From Stomorhina lunata (lineage: Eukaryota; Arthropoda; Insecta; Diptera; Rhiniidae): a stretch of DNA of 64,000 bases. Under the pieces are notes generated by a model. It made no database searches and was not told the origin of the DNA. It saw only the letters and a program-made list of their open reading frames with translations. The position numbers were made by a program, and so were the translations under genes. This document shows positions 1-13,700 of this stretch, piece by piece; the stretch's first letter is position 1, and the number at the start of each line of letters is the position of its first letter. The stretch lies in the NCBI GenBank assembly GCA_933228675.1, contig OW121744.1:102457622-102521621 (forward strand). The letters are read 5' to 3'.

Positions 1-3000
1 TGAGGAAGATCAGTGAGGTTATCTTTTAGAATCGAGTAAAAAGTGTGTAAGTGCCTTCATCACAAGAATTGCTTAAATGTTGCATACTTTAGGGATAATC
101 AAAATTATTTAAAAGATGCTCAGTTTACTTTATTTTTTTTTGTAGTTATTTGCCAAAAGACGACTAATAGTTAAAGTGTTTTAATTGAACTATATGTTTT
201 TAAAAACGAACCAAAATGGATACCGAATTTCAATAAACTTTTTGCATCGAAGTAACTTTAAATATCCCTAAAGTATACTTCACAATATTTGCTTAAAAGT
301 CTGAGTTTTCGTTCGATATCGAATGCGGTAACTTGGCCGCAGGTCTTAACCTGTTAACACATTAATTAATTGTCAATTGATTTTTTTAACTAAAATTTCA
401 AAACTTATATCAATTTAAACATTGAAGTCTTAACTTTATAAAAGTACATAAATTAACTGCATATATTTGCATATTTAGCCTTAAATTCTTAAAGAATGGC
501 ATGTTTTAATTAAAAAAATAATAAAAGCATTTTTATAACGGTTTTTGTTTATGTATGCAAAAACTAGAAACTTGTTCTTCTAAAAATAAATACTATATTA
601 TGAAAGAATAGAAAATTAATGGAAAAAAATTAAACAATTTTAATTGCTGCTCTTCCATCAAATACTACAACGATGAAATTAGATTAAATTAAAGATTAAG
701 GTCTTAACTCTAATATAAAATAAAAATTAAGTGCATATATTTGCATATTAGTTGAAAATATCAACTTTTTTTAAAGCTGACACATAAAAATATCTGTTTA
801 TTCGAATGTTACCGAAAAGATTCATTTTGAATCCTTCTGTGCTTAGATAACTTTAAATTGTTAAAGAATTACTAACTTAAACACAAATTCCTTTTAGTTT
901 CAAAAGGGTGTAAGTATACCTTAAGCTCAAAAGTTAACATTTAGAAATTTCCCTTAAAACAAATCCTCTTAATCACCATTGACAACCCTCAGTTTTATCT
1001 TTCAAAATCATCTGCTTATGGTTTCTGATATCTTTATTCAAAATCACGCAATAATTCAAATGTAATCACATTTTAATATGACTAATAAAAAAAAAAGTAT
1101 TACAACAGGTTGTTACAACGACTTGACAGAGATTTAACAAATTGTAAAGCAGATTAGCATAATACAACCTAAATAAAGGTCGTCATAAAGAAAATTGAAT
1201 AGAAAACATTTTTTGAGATTAAATTTGAATAAATTTTGAATAGAAATTTGAAAACAAGATGATGATAGTAAAAAAAGGGAGCTATAAATTAGCAAAACAA
1301 ATATTTTGAAACCTGTGGGAATCTATTTATAACTAAAAATGTATGAATATTAACAAAACAATAATGATAAATAATTATATTTGAAAACAATAGAAATCTA
1401 GAGCAATACACTTTGTTAAAAACTTTCTGAAAAAATTTTAAGTTCCCATAAAAAACTTTTTAATTTGGAAAAAAGTTAAAGTTATTAAAAAAAGTTAATA
1501 GTTATTAAAAATTGAAGGCATCAAAAAAATATTTTTTACAATTTTTTGAAAATATCTAATTATTTTTTAATTATTAAGAAATCGTTTTGAGTTTACAAAA
1601 AATTAGAGCGAGAAGGGGATGAATTGGCTTCTGTCTGTGCTTTAATAGGATTATTTTGGCTTAAATATGAAATCAAATTATTATTATATTAAAATTGAAA
1701 TAAAATCTCTTAAGCAGATGTTGTTGGTGTTCAAGAAAAAAAAAATTTGTAGACTTTAGAAAAAATCTTAAGTTTTATTTAATTATTGTTATAAAATTGT
1801 CTCCCTACATTTTCAAGATAATGACAATAATCCTTTGTTACTTTCAAACCATAAAGAATGTTAAAGCGCATTACAATCAACTGTATATGTTAAAAAGAAA
1901 AAAAGTATAAAAATTATTATGAGTTTGATAAGACTGTAACTTTTTTCTGGGGAAATATCAAAAGCAGAATCTATATCAAATAAAATACTGAACTCTTAGC
2001 TTTTAGCAATAAAAATATCATCTGCATATATTTGCATATATAGCCCAAATGCTTAAAATAGTGATATAATCTAAAATAACAAAGTTTTTGAAAAAAAATC
2101 TTAAAGAAGCCAAAATAAAAGCATTGACATTGATTAGTATAACGAAGTGAAATAAAGTGAATAAAAATTATTATGAATTTGATAAGGCTGTAACTTTTTT
2201 CTGGGGAAATATCAAAAGCCGAATCTATATCAAATAAAAGACTGAACTCTTAGCTTTTTAGCAATATATATTTCATCTGCATATATTTGCAAATTTAGCC
2301 CAAAAACTTAAAAAAGTGATACAAACTGAAATAAGAAAGTTTTTGAATATGTCAAAAAAAAAGAGAAAATAAAGGCAATCCCACTTTTATAAGCAAGCTA
2401 TGTAGAGCTTTAAAGAACTAAATGAATATTTTTTTTTTTTTTAAATTGATTAAGCTGTAACTTTTTATTGTGGAAAGTTCAAGAGAAGCATCTTTATTAA
2501 ATTTAAGTCTAAGCTCTAAGCTTCTTAACGATATTTAAATCATCTGCATATTTTTGCATATTTAGCCAAAAAGCTTAAAAAAGTAACATAATCTAAAAGA
2601 AAAAAGTTTTTGAAATATATCTTCTTTTAGATTTATTTCAAAATGAAAGCTAGCTAGAGCTTTATGACACCCTACAGCACTAAGGTCAAATGTGTACCTA
2701 TTTTCAACACTTGTTTTATAGGTATTTTACAAAAATGTCTGAGTTTTTATGACTCAGATAAAAAAAAAAGAAAAAACGTATAAACATTATTATGAGTTTG
2801 ACAAGGCTGTAACTTTTTTCTGGGGAAATATCAAAAAAAGAACCTACATCAAATAAAGGACTGAAATTTTAGCTTTTTAGCGATATATAAATCATCTGCA
2901 TATATTTGCACATTTAGAAAAACAACTTTCAAGAGTGATATAAACTAAAATAATAAAGTTTTTAAAATATATCTAAAAGAAGCCAAAATGAAAGCTTTGG

Positions 3001-4182
3001 CATTGACTAATATAGAGTTTGAATGAACTAAGCTCGACTCTATGATACCCTACAGCACTAAGATCAAATGTGTACCTATATTTAACATTTCTTTTATATG
3101 TGTCTTACAAAAATGTCTGAGTTTTTAAGACTGCGATAACAAAAAGAAAAAACATAAAAATTTTTATGAAATTGATTATGCTGTAACTTTTTAATGTCTA
3201 AAGATCAAAAGAAAAATTTATATCAAATAAAAGTCTGAACTCTTAGCTTTTTAGCGATATATATATCATCTGCATATATTTGCAAATTTAGCCCAAAAAC
3301 TTAAAAAAGTTATATAAACTAAAATAAGAATTTTTTTTAAATATATCTAAAAGAAGCCAAAATGAAAGCAATGACATTAACTAATAGAAGCAAGTTTAAT
3401 AGAGCTTAAATGAACTAAGCTTGACTCTATGATACCCTACAGCACCAAGGTCAAATGTGTACCTATATTTAACAATTGTTTAATAAATGTCTTACAAAAA
3501 TGTCTGAGTTTTTAAGACTGCGATAAAAAAGAAAAACAAATAAAAATTATTTGAGTTTGATTATGCTGTAACTTTTTTCTGTCAAAAGAATCTATATCAA
3601 ATGAAAGACTGAACTCTCAGCTTTTCAGCGATATATAAATCATCTGCATATATTTGCATCTTTAGCCCAAAAGCTTAAAAGAGTGATATAAACTAAAATA
3701 AGATAGTTTTTGAAATAGTTTAATGACTGCGAGAAAAAAGAAAAAACGCATACAAAATTGTTATGAGTTTGATTATGCTGTAACTTTTTTCTGGAAAAAG
3801 CTCAAAAAAAGAATCTAAAGCAAATAAAAGACTAAACTCTCAACTTTTCAGTGATATATAAATCATGTGCATATATTTGCAAATTTAGCAAAATAGCTTA
3901 AAATAGTGTTACAATCTAAAAGATGAAAGTTTTTGAAATTTATTTAAAAGAAGCAAAAATGAAAGAATTGATATTAATTAGTATAAACAAGTGAAATAAA
4001 GCTTTAATAAACTAAGCTCGGCTCTGTGATACCCTATACCCCCGAGGTCAAATGAGTGCCTATTTTCAAAACTTCTTTAAAAAGTCTCTTAGAAAAATTT
4101 CTGAGTTTTGGAGACTGTGATTTTTCCTTTACATTTTTGTTAACATTTTAAAAACTATTATTTTACTTCCTTTTTTTTCCAG
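1..4182 (+). other. Upstream/5'UTR-intron region of Vmat
   Basis: No gene is visible. The stretch is AT-rich and from about 460 carries repeat units marked by the element TGCATATATTTGCATAT (annotated separately). It ends with a long pyrimidine run and an AG at 4181-4182, a good splice acceptor 18 nt before the Vmat ATG at 4201. This implies a 5'UTR intron whose upstream exon and promoter lie outside the window or are not recognisable here. Confidence 0.6.
460..3930 (+). repeat. Satellite of divergent units with TGCATATATTTGCATAT core, upstream block
   Basis: Core elements occur near 464, 726, 2026, 2279, 2547, 2899, 3272, 3646 and 3870, all in the same orientation. A full unit reads, in order: GCTGTAACTTTTTTCTG, a spacer, a stretch resembling AAAGACTGAACTCTTAGC, ATATATAAATCATCTGCAT, the core, then TTTAGCC. 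From about 2640 the units also carry a block (CCCTACAGCACTAAGGTC, then CAAATGTGTACC and AAAAATGTCTGAGTTTTT) seen near 2670, 3045, 3435 and, degenerate, 4030. Spacing of 250-370 bp fits that extra block being present or absent. Units between cores are far more diverged than the cores. Confidence 0.85.
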
Positions 4183-4200
4183 TAATAATTTTGTAACGCA

Positions 4201-4765
4201 ATGCAATCGACTGATTCTAGTGGTGAATTGAGACAACAGCATACAAACACATCATCTTCAACAACGGCGGCAGCGGCAACAAACTCCCCTAAAACGGGCT
4301 ACAACAACGAAACGACAACATCAACAACATCCTTCACCACTACCAATACACCGAACTCAACAGCACTCAACAACGATACACCCAGCAAGAATCCCTTCAA
4401 ACAGCAACTAAGTCAACGACAGCAGCAACATCACCAAAACGGTCACTCGGATGGCAGCCACCAAGCCGAGCGAGGCAATACAAACTATGGTGGCATATTG
4501 GGAGTGGGGGCGGCGGCTGCAACAACACCCACACCCTCGGCTGGTAAAATGACCTCGCCCACAGGTTATAACAGTGCAGGAGTTGGAGGTGGTGGAGGAC
4601 CACCTATACCGCCACCAGATCATAATCGTCAAGAGGATTATAGAGCTGCCGGGTCCTTGGCCGCCTTTAAGAATTGGATGATCGGTTGGCGTGGTTCTAG
4701 ACGTTTGGTCTTGGTCATTGTAGCCATAGCCTTGCTTTTGGATAACATGTTATTGACTACAGTCG
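4201..4765 (+). CDS. Vmat: Vmat coding exon 1 (N-terminus and TM1)
   Basis: Encodes residues 1-188 and ends in phase 1 at GTC G with the donor GTAAGT at 4766. The ATG at 4201 is the first in frame after an acceptor at 4182. The N-terminal 165 residues are low-complexity (Ser, Thr, Asn, Gly, Pro, short Ala and Gln runs), typical of fly proteins; then a basic stretch (GWRGSRR) precedes TM1 [20 protein letters not shown]. The open frame continues 18 codons into the intron, which is not coding. Joining to 38991 gives [18 protein letters not shown], a strongly conserved VMAT segment, which confirms the splice. Confidence 0.93.
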
Positions 4766-7700
4766 GTAAGTGCAAGAGATTTCCTTATCCTCAAAAATTA
4801 ATTGAAACTTCATCAATTTAATCATTTATTTGTTCGTCTTTCTGTTAAAATCCTTCGCAGAAAGAAAAAGTATTTGTCTTGTTAACTGACAATTTATTTC
4901 CTTTACTTTGTTTAAATAACCAACCAACCATTCCTGGGTTTCTTCTTTGTCCACAAAACCCATCAAACTTTAAGTACTTTTCTTGACTTATTTGTCTGAC
5001 AACGACACAAACACAACCACACAATTACCCAAACACTTAAGTTTGTGGAGTGCTAATAAAAAGAGGGAGAAAGGGAAGCAGAAAATTGTAAAGGGGAGCT
5101 ACTTTAAGTGTATTGGCTATAAATATTCTTTCACACACACACTCTTACTTACATACCTACCTCTTCTGGTTGTCATACTGACACTTTTCTCAAAGGATTC
5201 AATTAAATAAACACTTAAAGGCAATAAAGCAAATACATTCACAAACATAACTTTTTTATATAACGAAGAAATTTATTAAGCATAAGAAGAAGAAATGATT
5301 AAGAGTAAGAATATTTTTGAGATTTTTTAAGGCAAGTGAAAATTTCTGATATTGGAAATTTCATTTATATATAAATTTTTATAGAAAAACTTGTATTACT
5401 AACATTTTTCTGCAAAAAACTGTGTTTTTTCGATTGGCTCTAGGTTTGTCTCGTTATACCTTTTTTCAATTCGAAGTAATAAAATCAAATTTTGGTTCAA
5501 TAAAAGCTTAAAATACGAGCTTTTTAACAATGTATAAATCATTTGCATATATTTGCATATAAGGTTTTTATATTAGAAATTTATTTTATAGAAAAACTTG
5601 TGTTATTAACATTTTTCAGCAAAAAGTGGGTTTTTTTCGATTGGCTCTTGATTTGTTTCATTACAAAACATAAATTTGGGTTCAATAAAAAACCAAATTT
5701 AAATGCAATAAAATCATCTGCATATGTTTGCATAAAAATTTCTTATATTAGGAATTTCCTTTATCTAAAAATTTTTATAGAAAAACCTGCTCTAAAATAA
5801 GAAAATGGTATAAATAACTTTTTCTTATATTATAAATTTCCTTTATATACAAATTTTTATAGAAAAACTTATGTTATTAACATTTTTCTGCAAAAATATA
5901 GTTTTTGTTATATTGACTCTAGATTTGTTTTATTATAACTTTTTTCAATTAGAAAAATCAAACTTAACTTTAGGCTCGGTAAAAGCTTAAAGTATTAGCT
6001 TTTAAACCATGTTTAAATCATCTGCATATATTTGCATATTTAGCTTAAAACTCATAAGAAGTAACCAGCTACATAATAAGAAAATTGTAAAAATAACTTT
6101 TTCTTTCTTAGAAATTTCCTTTATATAAAATTTTGTATAGAAAAACTTATGTTACTAACATTTTTCAGCAAAAAAGGGTTTTTGTTATATTTACTCTAGA
6201 TTTGTTTTATTATAACTTTTTTCAATTAGAAAAAACAAAGTCAGGTTCAAATTTATTGATTTATTTCATTATTACTTTTTTCAATTCGTCTAAACAAACT
6301 CAAAACTAGGTTTAGTAAAAGCTTAAAGTATTAGCTTTTAAACGATGTAAAAATTATCTGCATATATTTGCATATTTAACTTAAAACTCAGGTTACACTT
6401 TACCTGCTCTAAAAGAAGAAAATAGTAAAAATAACTTTTTCATATATTAGAAATTTTCTTTATATTAAAATGTTTATAGAAAAATTTGTGTTATTAACAT
6501 TTTTCTTCAAAAAACTAGGTTTTGTTCGATTGGTTTCAGATTTGTTTTGAGATAACTTTTTTCAATTCCACTATACAAATTTAAAATTAGGTTTAGTAAA
6601 AGCTTAAAGTACAAGCTTTTTAACAATGTATAAATCATCTGCATATATTTGCATATTTAACACTTAAATAAAAAAATGTAAAAATAATTTTTTTTTTCTT
6701 ATATTAAAAATCTCCTTTATATAAAATTATTATTATTTATTTATGTTATTAAAATTTTTCTTCAAAAAACGGGATTTTGTTTAATTGCCTCTATATTTTT
6801 TTCATTATAACTTTTTTCAATTAGAAGAAACAAAACCAAATTTTGGTTCAATAAAAGCTTAAAGGTTTACCTTTTAAACCATGTATAAATCATCTGCATA
6901 TATTTGCATACTTAGCTTTAATTTCATAAAAAGTAACCTGCTCTTAAATAAGAAAATAGTAAAAATAACTTTTTCTTATAATATATACAAATTTTTATAG
7001 AAAAACTTATGTTATTAACATTTTTCTTCAAAAAATGGGATTTTGTTCGATTGGTTCTAGATTTGTTTTTAGATAACTTTTTCAATTCGACTATGCAAAC
7101 TCAAAATTAGGTAAAGTAAAAGCTTAAAGTATAAGCTTTTAATCAATGTAGAAATCTCCTGCATATATTTGCATATTCAGCTTAAAATTTATAATTTATC
7201 AATTTTATTTCCTCACTAATTAAATCCACAAAATGGTCAATTTCTTAACTATTTTACTTATCTTACTACATGCCACACTTCATGGACTTTGGTTTAAATA
7301 TGCAAATATATGCAGAAAATGTCTAACTCTTTATAAGGCTGAGACCTCAGCCTTTTATTTGAGTCCAATCTAGTTTTGTAAGTTGACGTTATACTTTTGA
7401 AAAAGCTGAGGTGACGTGAAGGAGTCAATGTAACATATTCTCTGCCCTGTTTTCATTTTATTCGAGACCTGGGCTTTATAATGGAATAGACTTCATAACC
7501 TAAGTCTATCTGATAGCCACAACAAGGTCGATATTCGGCTTCTGCCCTTTGGGTATAAATTTCTGCTTATATTAGATAATTTACTTCACTTGAGATTTTA
7601 AGTATAATATGCAAATATATGCAGCTAATTTAAATTTTTCTCAAAAGCTAAGACTTCAAGCTTTAGTCTGTAATAAATTGTATGACCTTATAACAATATG

Positions 7701-10700
7701 ACATAAAAACATACCACTTGAATCCCCTTAATAAATATTAAAATCTTAACTTTTTTAAAAAAATTAACTTTCTCAAAGGACAGTTTAACGAAGGGAGTAC
7801 GTAATATGTCCTTCCATAGTTTTCGTGGTAGCACAATGACCTTATTTTATAGTAAAAGTGAGCCTGTTTATCAGACTATCCTTACCTAGTCCTGAAAGAG
7901 CTCTACGGTTTGATACGACTCTATTCGTGCATATTATAAATATTTCCTTTTTTAGATCAAGTTGCTTATTCAGAACTTTAGGCAAAATATGCAATTATAT
8001 GCAGCTAATTTATATACTTCTCAAAAGCCAAGACCTAAAGCTTAAGTTTGTTATAAATGTTATGACTTTATAATAATATGAAATAATAATATACCACTTG
8101 AATCCCCTCAATAAATAATAAAAACTCAACTTTCTCAAATGACTTTTTTGAAATATGAACAGTTCAACAGAGGGTTAAGTAATATGTTCTTTGCTCGCAA
8201 ACTTTATAGTATAAGTGAGTCTGTTTACCAGACTATCCTTCCCTAGTCCTGAAACGCTCTATGGTTTAAATCCGTTCAATTTTTTCATATATTAAATATT
8301 TCCTTATATTAGATCAAGTTACTTACTCACGACAAGGCAAAATATGCAAATATATGCGAATGTTTTTTATACCGATAAAAAGCTAAGACCTCAAGCTTAA
8401 GTTTGTGATAAATTTTATGACTTTATAACAATATAACATAATAACACACCATGTGAATCTTTGTAATAAACACTGAAATCTTACTTTTATATAAAATAAT
8501 ATGCTTTTTTAAATCACTGTATAAATTCTGAACATTTTAAAGGAGGGAGGCAAAAATAAGCTCTTTTGCAAGCTTTTGTGGTAATACAATGGACCTTAAA
8601 GTCTTAGGAATCTTATTACCAAACTAAACTAACATAGTTCCGAAAACGTTCTCTGTTTAGTTTGGTCACTTTTTTTGCATATTTAAAAAATTCCTTATAC
8701 TAGATCATGTGACTTATTTAAGATTATAAGCAAAATATGCAAATATATGCAGATAATTTATATACCATTAAAAAGCTTAGACTTCTAGCTAAAAACTGTG
8801 TTAAGCCTTACCTAGTTATTACAATATGACAAGCTTGTACATCATGTGAATTCCCTAAATAAATTATAAAATCGTATTTTCTTTGCAAAAATCTATTTTC
8901 AAAAAAAGCGGAGTTCTTCTTACAAGCTGCCGTGATAATACGATGGACTTTATAGTCCATCTTAGTAAGTCTGATAACTAGACTGCTAGACTAAGCTAAC
9001 GTAGTCTGCAAAATGGTATAAACATACTTTGATTTTGTCATTTATTTTTTGTATATCTAAAATATTTCCTTGTATATTTAAATTACCTTTGAACTTAGGC
9101 AATATATGCAGATATATGCAAATAATTTATATACTGTTAAAAAGCTAAGACTTCAGGCCTTAGACGTTATGACAATTCAATATGCTAACACAAAAATATA
9201 TTGGCTTAATTATATAAAAATGTTAATTTTTTTTTTTAAAACTACTTTTTCAAATGACTTAACTTAGTCCAAAAAAATGGTCTACCTTTTTATTCTGCAA
9301 AATATGCATTTATATGCAGATGATTTATATTTTGTAAAAAAGCTTAGACTACTAGCTTTGGATTTTATGACAATATGACTACTAATACTCCATGTGAATC
9401 CCCTTAATAAATTTTTAAGTCTTGACTTTTTTGTAAAAAATCCTCTTTCTTTAAATGACTATTTGACTTTATGAAATTACAAAGTTCTAACCCACAAAAT
9501 GGATCGACTTAATAATGTAAAAATCTTAATTTTTTGTTAAAAAAATTTAGATTAAAATAATATATCTTTTGATTCTTTAAAATATGCAAATATATGCAGA
9601 TGTTTTATATATTGTAGAAAACCTAAGACTACAGTCTTTCAAATTTATGGCAATATGACTACTAACACTTCAAGTGAATCGCCTTAATAAATGTTAAAAT
9701 CCTAACTTTTTTGTAAAAAAATCCTCTATTTTAAATGACTTTTTGAATTTTAAACAGACAATTGTTAAATAATGAAAAAAATAAAAACCAAATGCTTGTA
9801 CATGACACAAAGACCACAAAACTAAAGAGATTTGTTCAAAAAATTCCCCTAGAAAGACGAAAAAAATTATAACAATATAAAAGAAAATCAAAGAAACTAA
9901 AGAAAATTTGAAAAAAAAAAAAACTTCAACAACTACTTGTTGAAACTTAAGGGAAAAAAACTAAAGAAAACAAATGGAAACGGAAGTCACCAAGTCATAC
10001 AAAGAACATATTTTTCTTTACTACCACAAAATGCCTTAGCATTAACTAGACAAGTATAATAGTAAGGACGAAAATAAATAAGAAAAAAATCTCTAGAAAA
10101 ATACTTAAGAAATCTAAAAAGATGAAGTAAAAAGTTATCTATCAGCATAAGTTTTAAGGATTTTTTCCCCCAGTTTCACTTTATTAAGGAAATCCCTCGT
10201 TTCTTTTTCTACGTGTTCATGTGTAAATTTTCGAGTCGATATAATAAATAAAGTTTACCTTAAGTGGCTACATTAAAGATAAATCTCTAACATTTACTTT
10301 TATCTTAACTTGATTTGAGTTCAAGTGTGAAACTACTTGTTAAACATTTTTTTTTACTGCTATTACAAGGGGGTGGGTATTAAAGGCAAGGTTAGGGGTT
10401 GTTAGGGGGAAAAATGTGTGTGAAAATTTATTCATGTTATTGTATCTTTTGGAAAGAAGAAAGAAACAGGGCTTTCCAAATCATTAAATTAATTTACTTA
10501 ATGATTGCTGGTATCTTGGAAATAAAACATATATTTGCAATTTTGTATAATAAAGTAATAAATTTTGTTAAGGTTTTTTGCAAATAAAATGGCAATATCT
10601 TGGAAATATTCGGAATAAATTTGTCTTATATTTTAGTGAATTTGAACTATTTAGAATTGCAGATTAATCTGAAAGGTAAATAAATGTAAGAGGTATCCAT

Positions 10701-13700
10701 TAAGTTCAAAAGTAAATTTTATCCATTAAGGTTTTTAATTTTACTTATTGTTTTGAGTGAAGTACCTTTATTTCTCTAAGTTATTACAATTCATTAAGGA
10801 AAATCTTATATTGTTATTACTGATATTAACATTTGGTTTGAAAGCTCATAAACTTAAATGTTTTTTGTATTTAGGTCGAAAGTCTCAGCTTTTTAGTAGT
10901 ATAAAAATTAACTGCTTATATTTGCATATTTATCTTTTTTTGTGTTAAATACAAATTTCAAAAAATATACAAATTATGAAATATTTAAAAAATATATAAA
11001 ATTTTTAACAAATTTGATTTGTTTATAACTTTTTTTAATACCCATCTACAAAAGAAAATTTACACCAAGTTAAAGGCTGAGGTCACGACATAATTACGGT
11101 TTTAAAATTATCTGCATATATTTGCATATTTAGCTTAAAACGCAGTAGTAGTAAAAAAATCCCACAAAAAATGTTTAAATATGAATAATGAAAGGCATAT
11201 ACGAATTTTGAAAGATCTAAAAAAATTTTAAATTTTTAGCAAATTTCATTTGCTTAAAACATTTTTCAATATAAATCTACAAAATAAATTTTATACCAAA
11301 TGAAAGGCTGAGGTCTCAGCTCAATTATGGTATATAGATTGTCTGCATATATTTGCATATTTAGCCTAAAATCCAGTAGGAGCAAAAAAATCCTACAAAA
11401 AATGTTTCAATATAGATAATTAAAGGCATATATGAATTTTGAAAGATCAAAAACTAATTATAAAATTTTTAACAAACTTCATTTGTTTATAACATTTTTC
11501 AATAATCATCTATCAAAGAAATTTTATGCTAAAAGAAAGGCTAAGGTGTCAGCTTTAATACGGTATATAAATTATTTGCATAAGTTTGCATATTTAGCCT
11601 AAAACCCAATAGGAACAAAAAAAATCTTTCACTAAAATATTTAAATATAAGAATTATGAAGGATCAAAAAAAGTATAAAATTGTTAACAAATTTGATTTG
11701 TTTATAACTTTTTTCAATATCTATCTACCGAAGAAATTTTATACCAAATGAAAAGCTGAGGTCTCAGCTTAATTATGGCATATAAATTATCTGCATATAT
11801 TTGCATATTTAGTCTAAAACACAGTAGGAGCAAAATAATCCCACAAAAAAACTTTAATATAGATAATGATGCCTTTCATAGAAATCATGAAATCATATAA
11901 AATATTATAAAATTTTTAACGAATTTGATTTGTTTATAACTTTTTTCAATATCCATCTACAAAATAAACTTTATACTAAATGAAAGGCTGAGGTCTCAGC
12001 TTAATAACGGTATAAAAATTATCTGCATATATTTGCATATTTAGCCTTGAACTTAGTAGAAACAATATAATCTAGCAAAAAATATAGATAACGAAAGTTA
12101 TATACGAATTATGAAAGGTTAAAAAAATTTAATTCTGTAACAAATTTCATTTGTTTATAACTTTATCTATATCCATCTACAAAAGAAATTTTATACCAAA
12201 TGAACGACTGAGGCCTCAGCTTAATAACGGTATAAAAATTATTTATACCAAATAAAAGCAAAATAATCCCACAAAAAAATTTTTAAATATAACTAATGAA
12301 AGGCATATACGAATTTTGAAAAATCAAAAAAAAAATTAATTTTTAACAAATTTCATTTGTTTATAACTTTTTTCAATATCTATCTACAAAAGAAATTTTA
12401 AACTAGATGAAAGGCTGAAGTCTCAGCTTAAAAACGGTATATAAATTATTTGCATAAGTTTGCATATTTAGCCTAAAATATAGTAGAAGCAAAAAATCAA
12501 GCAAAAAAAATGTTTCAATATAAATAATCAAAGGCATATACAAATTTTGAAATATCAAAAAAAAAATTAAATTTTTAACAAATTTTATTTGTTTATAACT
12601 TTTTTCAATTTCTATCTACAAAAGAATTTTTACTTAATGATAGGCTTAAAGTCTTAGCTTAATTATCCTCATATTTTTGCATATTTAGCTCATAATCCTT
12701 AAAGATTGCAAAATCGTTAAAAATAGATGTTCAAAACATTTAAAATTTATGGAATTTTTCTATTTTATCTAACAAGTATTATATCATTTCAATCTTTAAG
12801 GATTATAAGCTAAATATGCAAAAATATGCAAATTATTTTGTCATTGTCATAAGGCTGGGACATTCGTCTTTAATTTGAGAAAAATTTGGATTTGTAGTTT
12901 AATATTGGAAAAAGTTATATCGAAATTTAACATGTATAAATTTTATGTCATTATTCCACTTTTTCATAATTTGTATTAAATATTTAATACAAATTGTATT
13001 AAATATTTAATACAAATTATGAAAAAGTGGAATAATGACATAAAATTTATACATGTTAAATTTCGATATAACTTTTTCCAATATTAAACTACAAATCCAA
13101 ATTTTTCTCAAATTAAAGACGAATGTCCCAACCTTATGACAATAACAAAATAATTTGCATATTTTTGCATATTTAGCTTATAATCCTTAAAGATTGACAT
13201 GATATAATACTTGTTAGATATATAAGGACGCCCAAAACGGTCAAATATTTAAGGAATTTATAATTTTGTGGAGGAAAGTTTTTATTTAATACAAATTATG
13301 AAAGAAAAACTTAATTAATAAAAATTTAAACAGGTTTAATTTCTATATAACTTTTTCCAATGAAAAGCTACAAATCAAAGTTTTTTCTCAAATGAAAGGC
13401 TGAAGTCCCAGCTTTATGGCCATACAAAAATAATTTGCATATATTTGCATATTTTTGCATATTAAGCTTATAATCCTTAAAAATTGACACAATACAATAC
13501 ATGTTATATATATAAGGAAGTCCGAAACAGTCAAATATTAAAAGAATTTATAATTTTGTGCAGTAAAGTTTTCATTTAATACAAATTATGAAAAAAAAAA
13601 TATTTATAAATGAAAATTGAAACAAGTTTAATTTCTATATAACTTTTTTCAATAAAAAACTACAAAAATAAATTTATCTCTAATTAAATACTGAAGTCCC

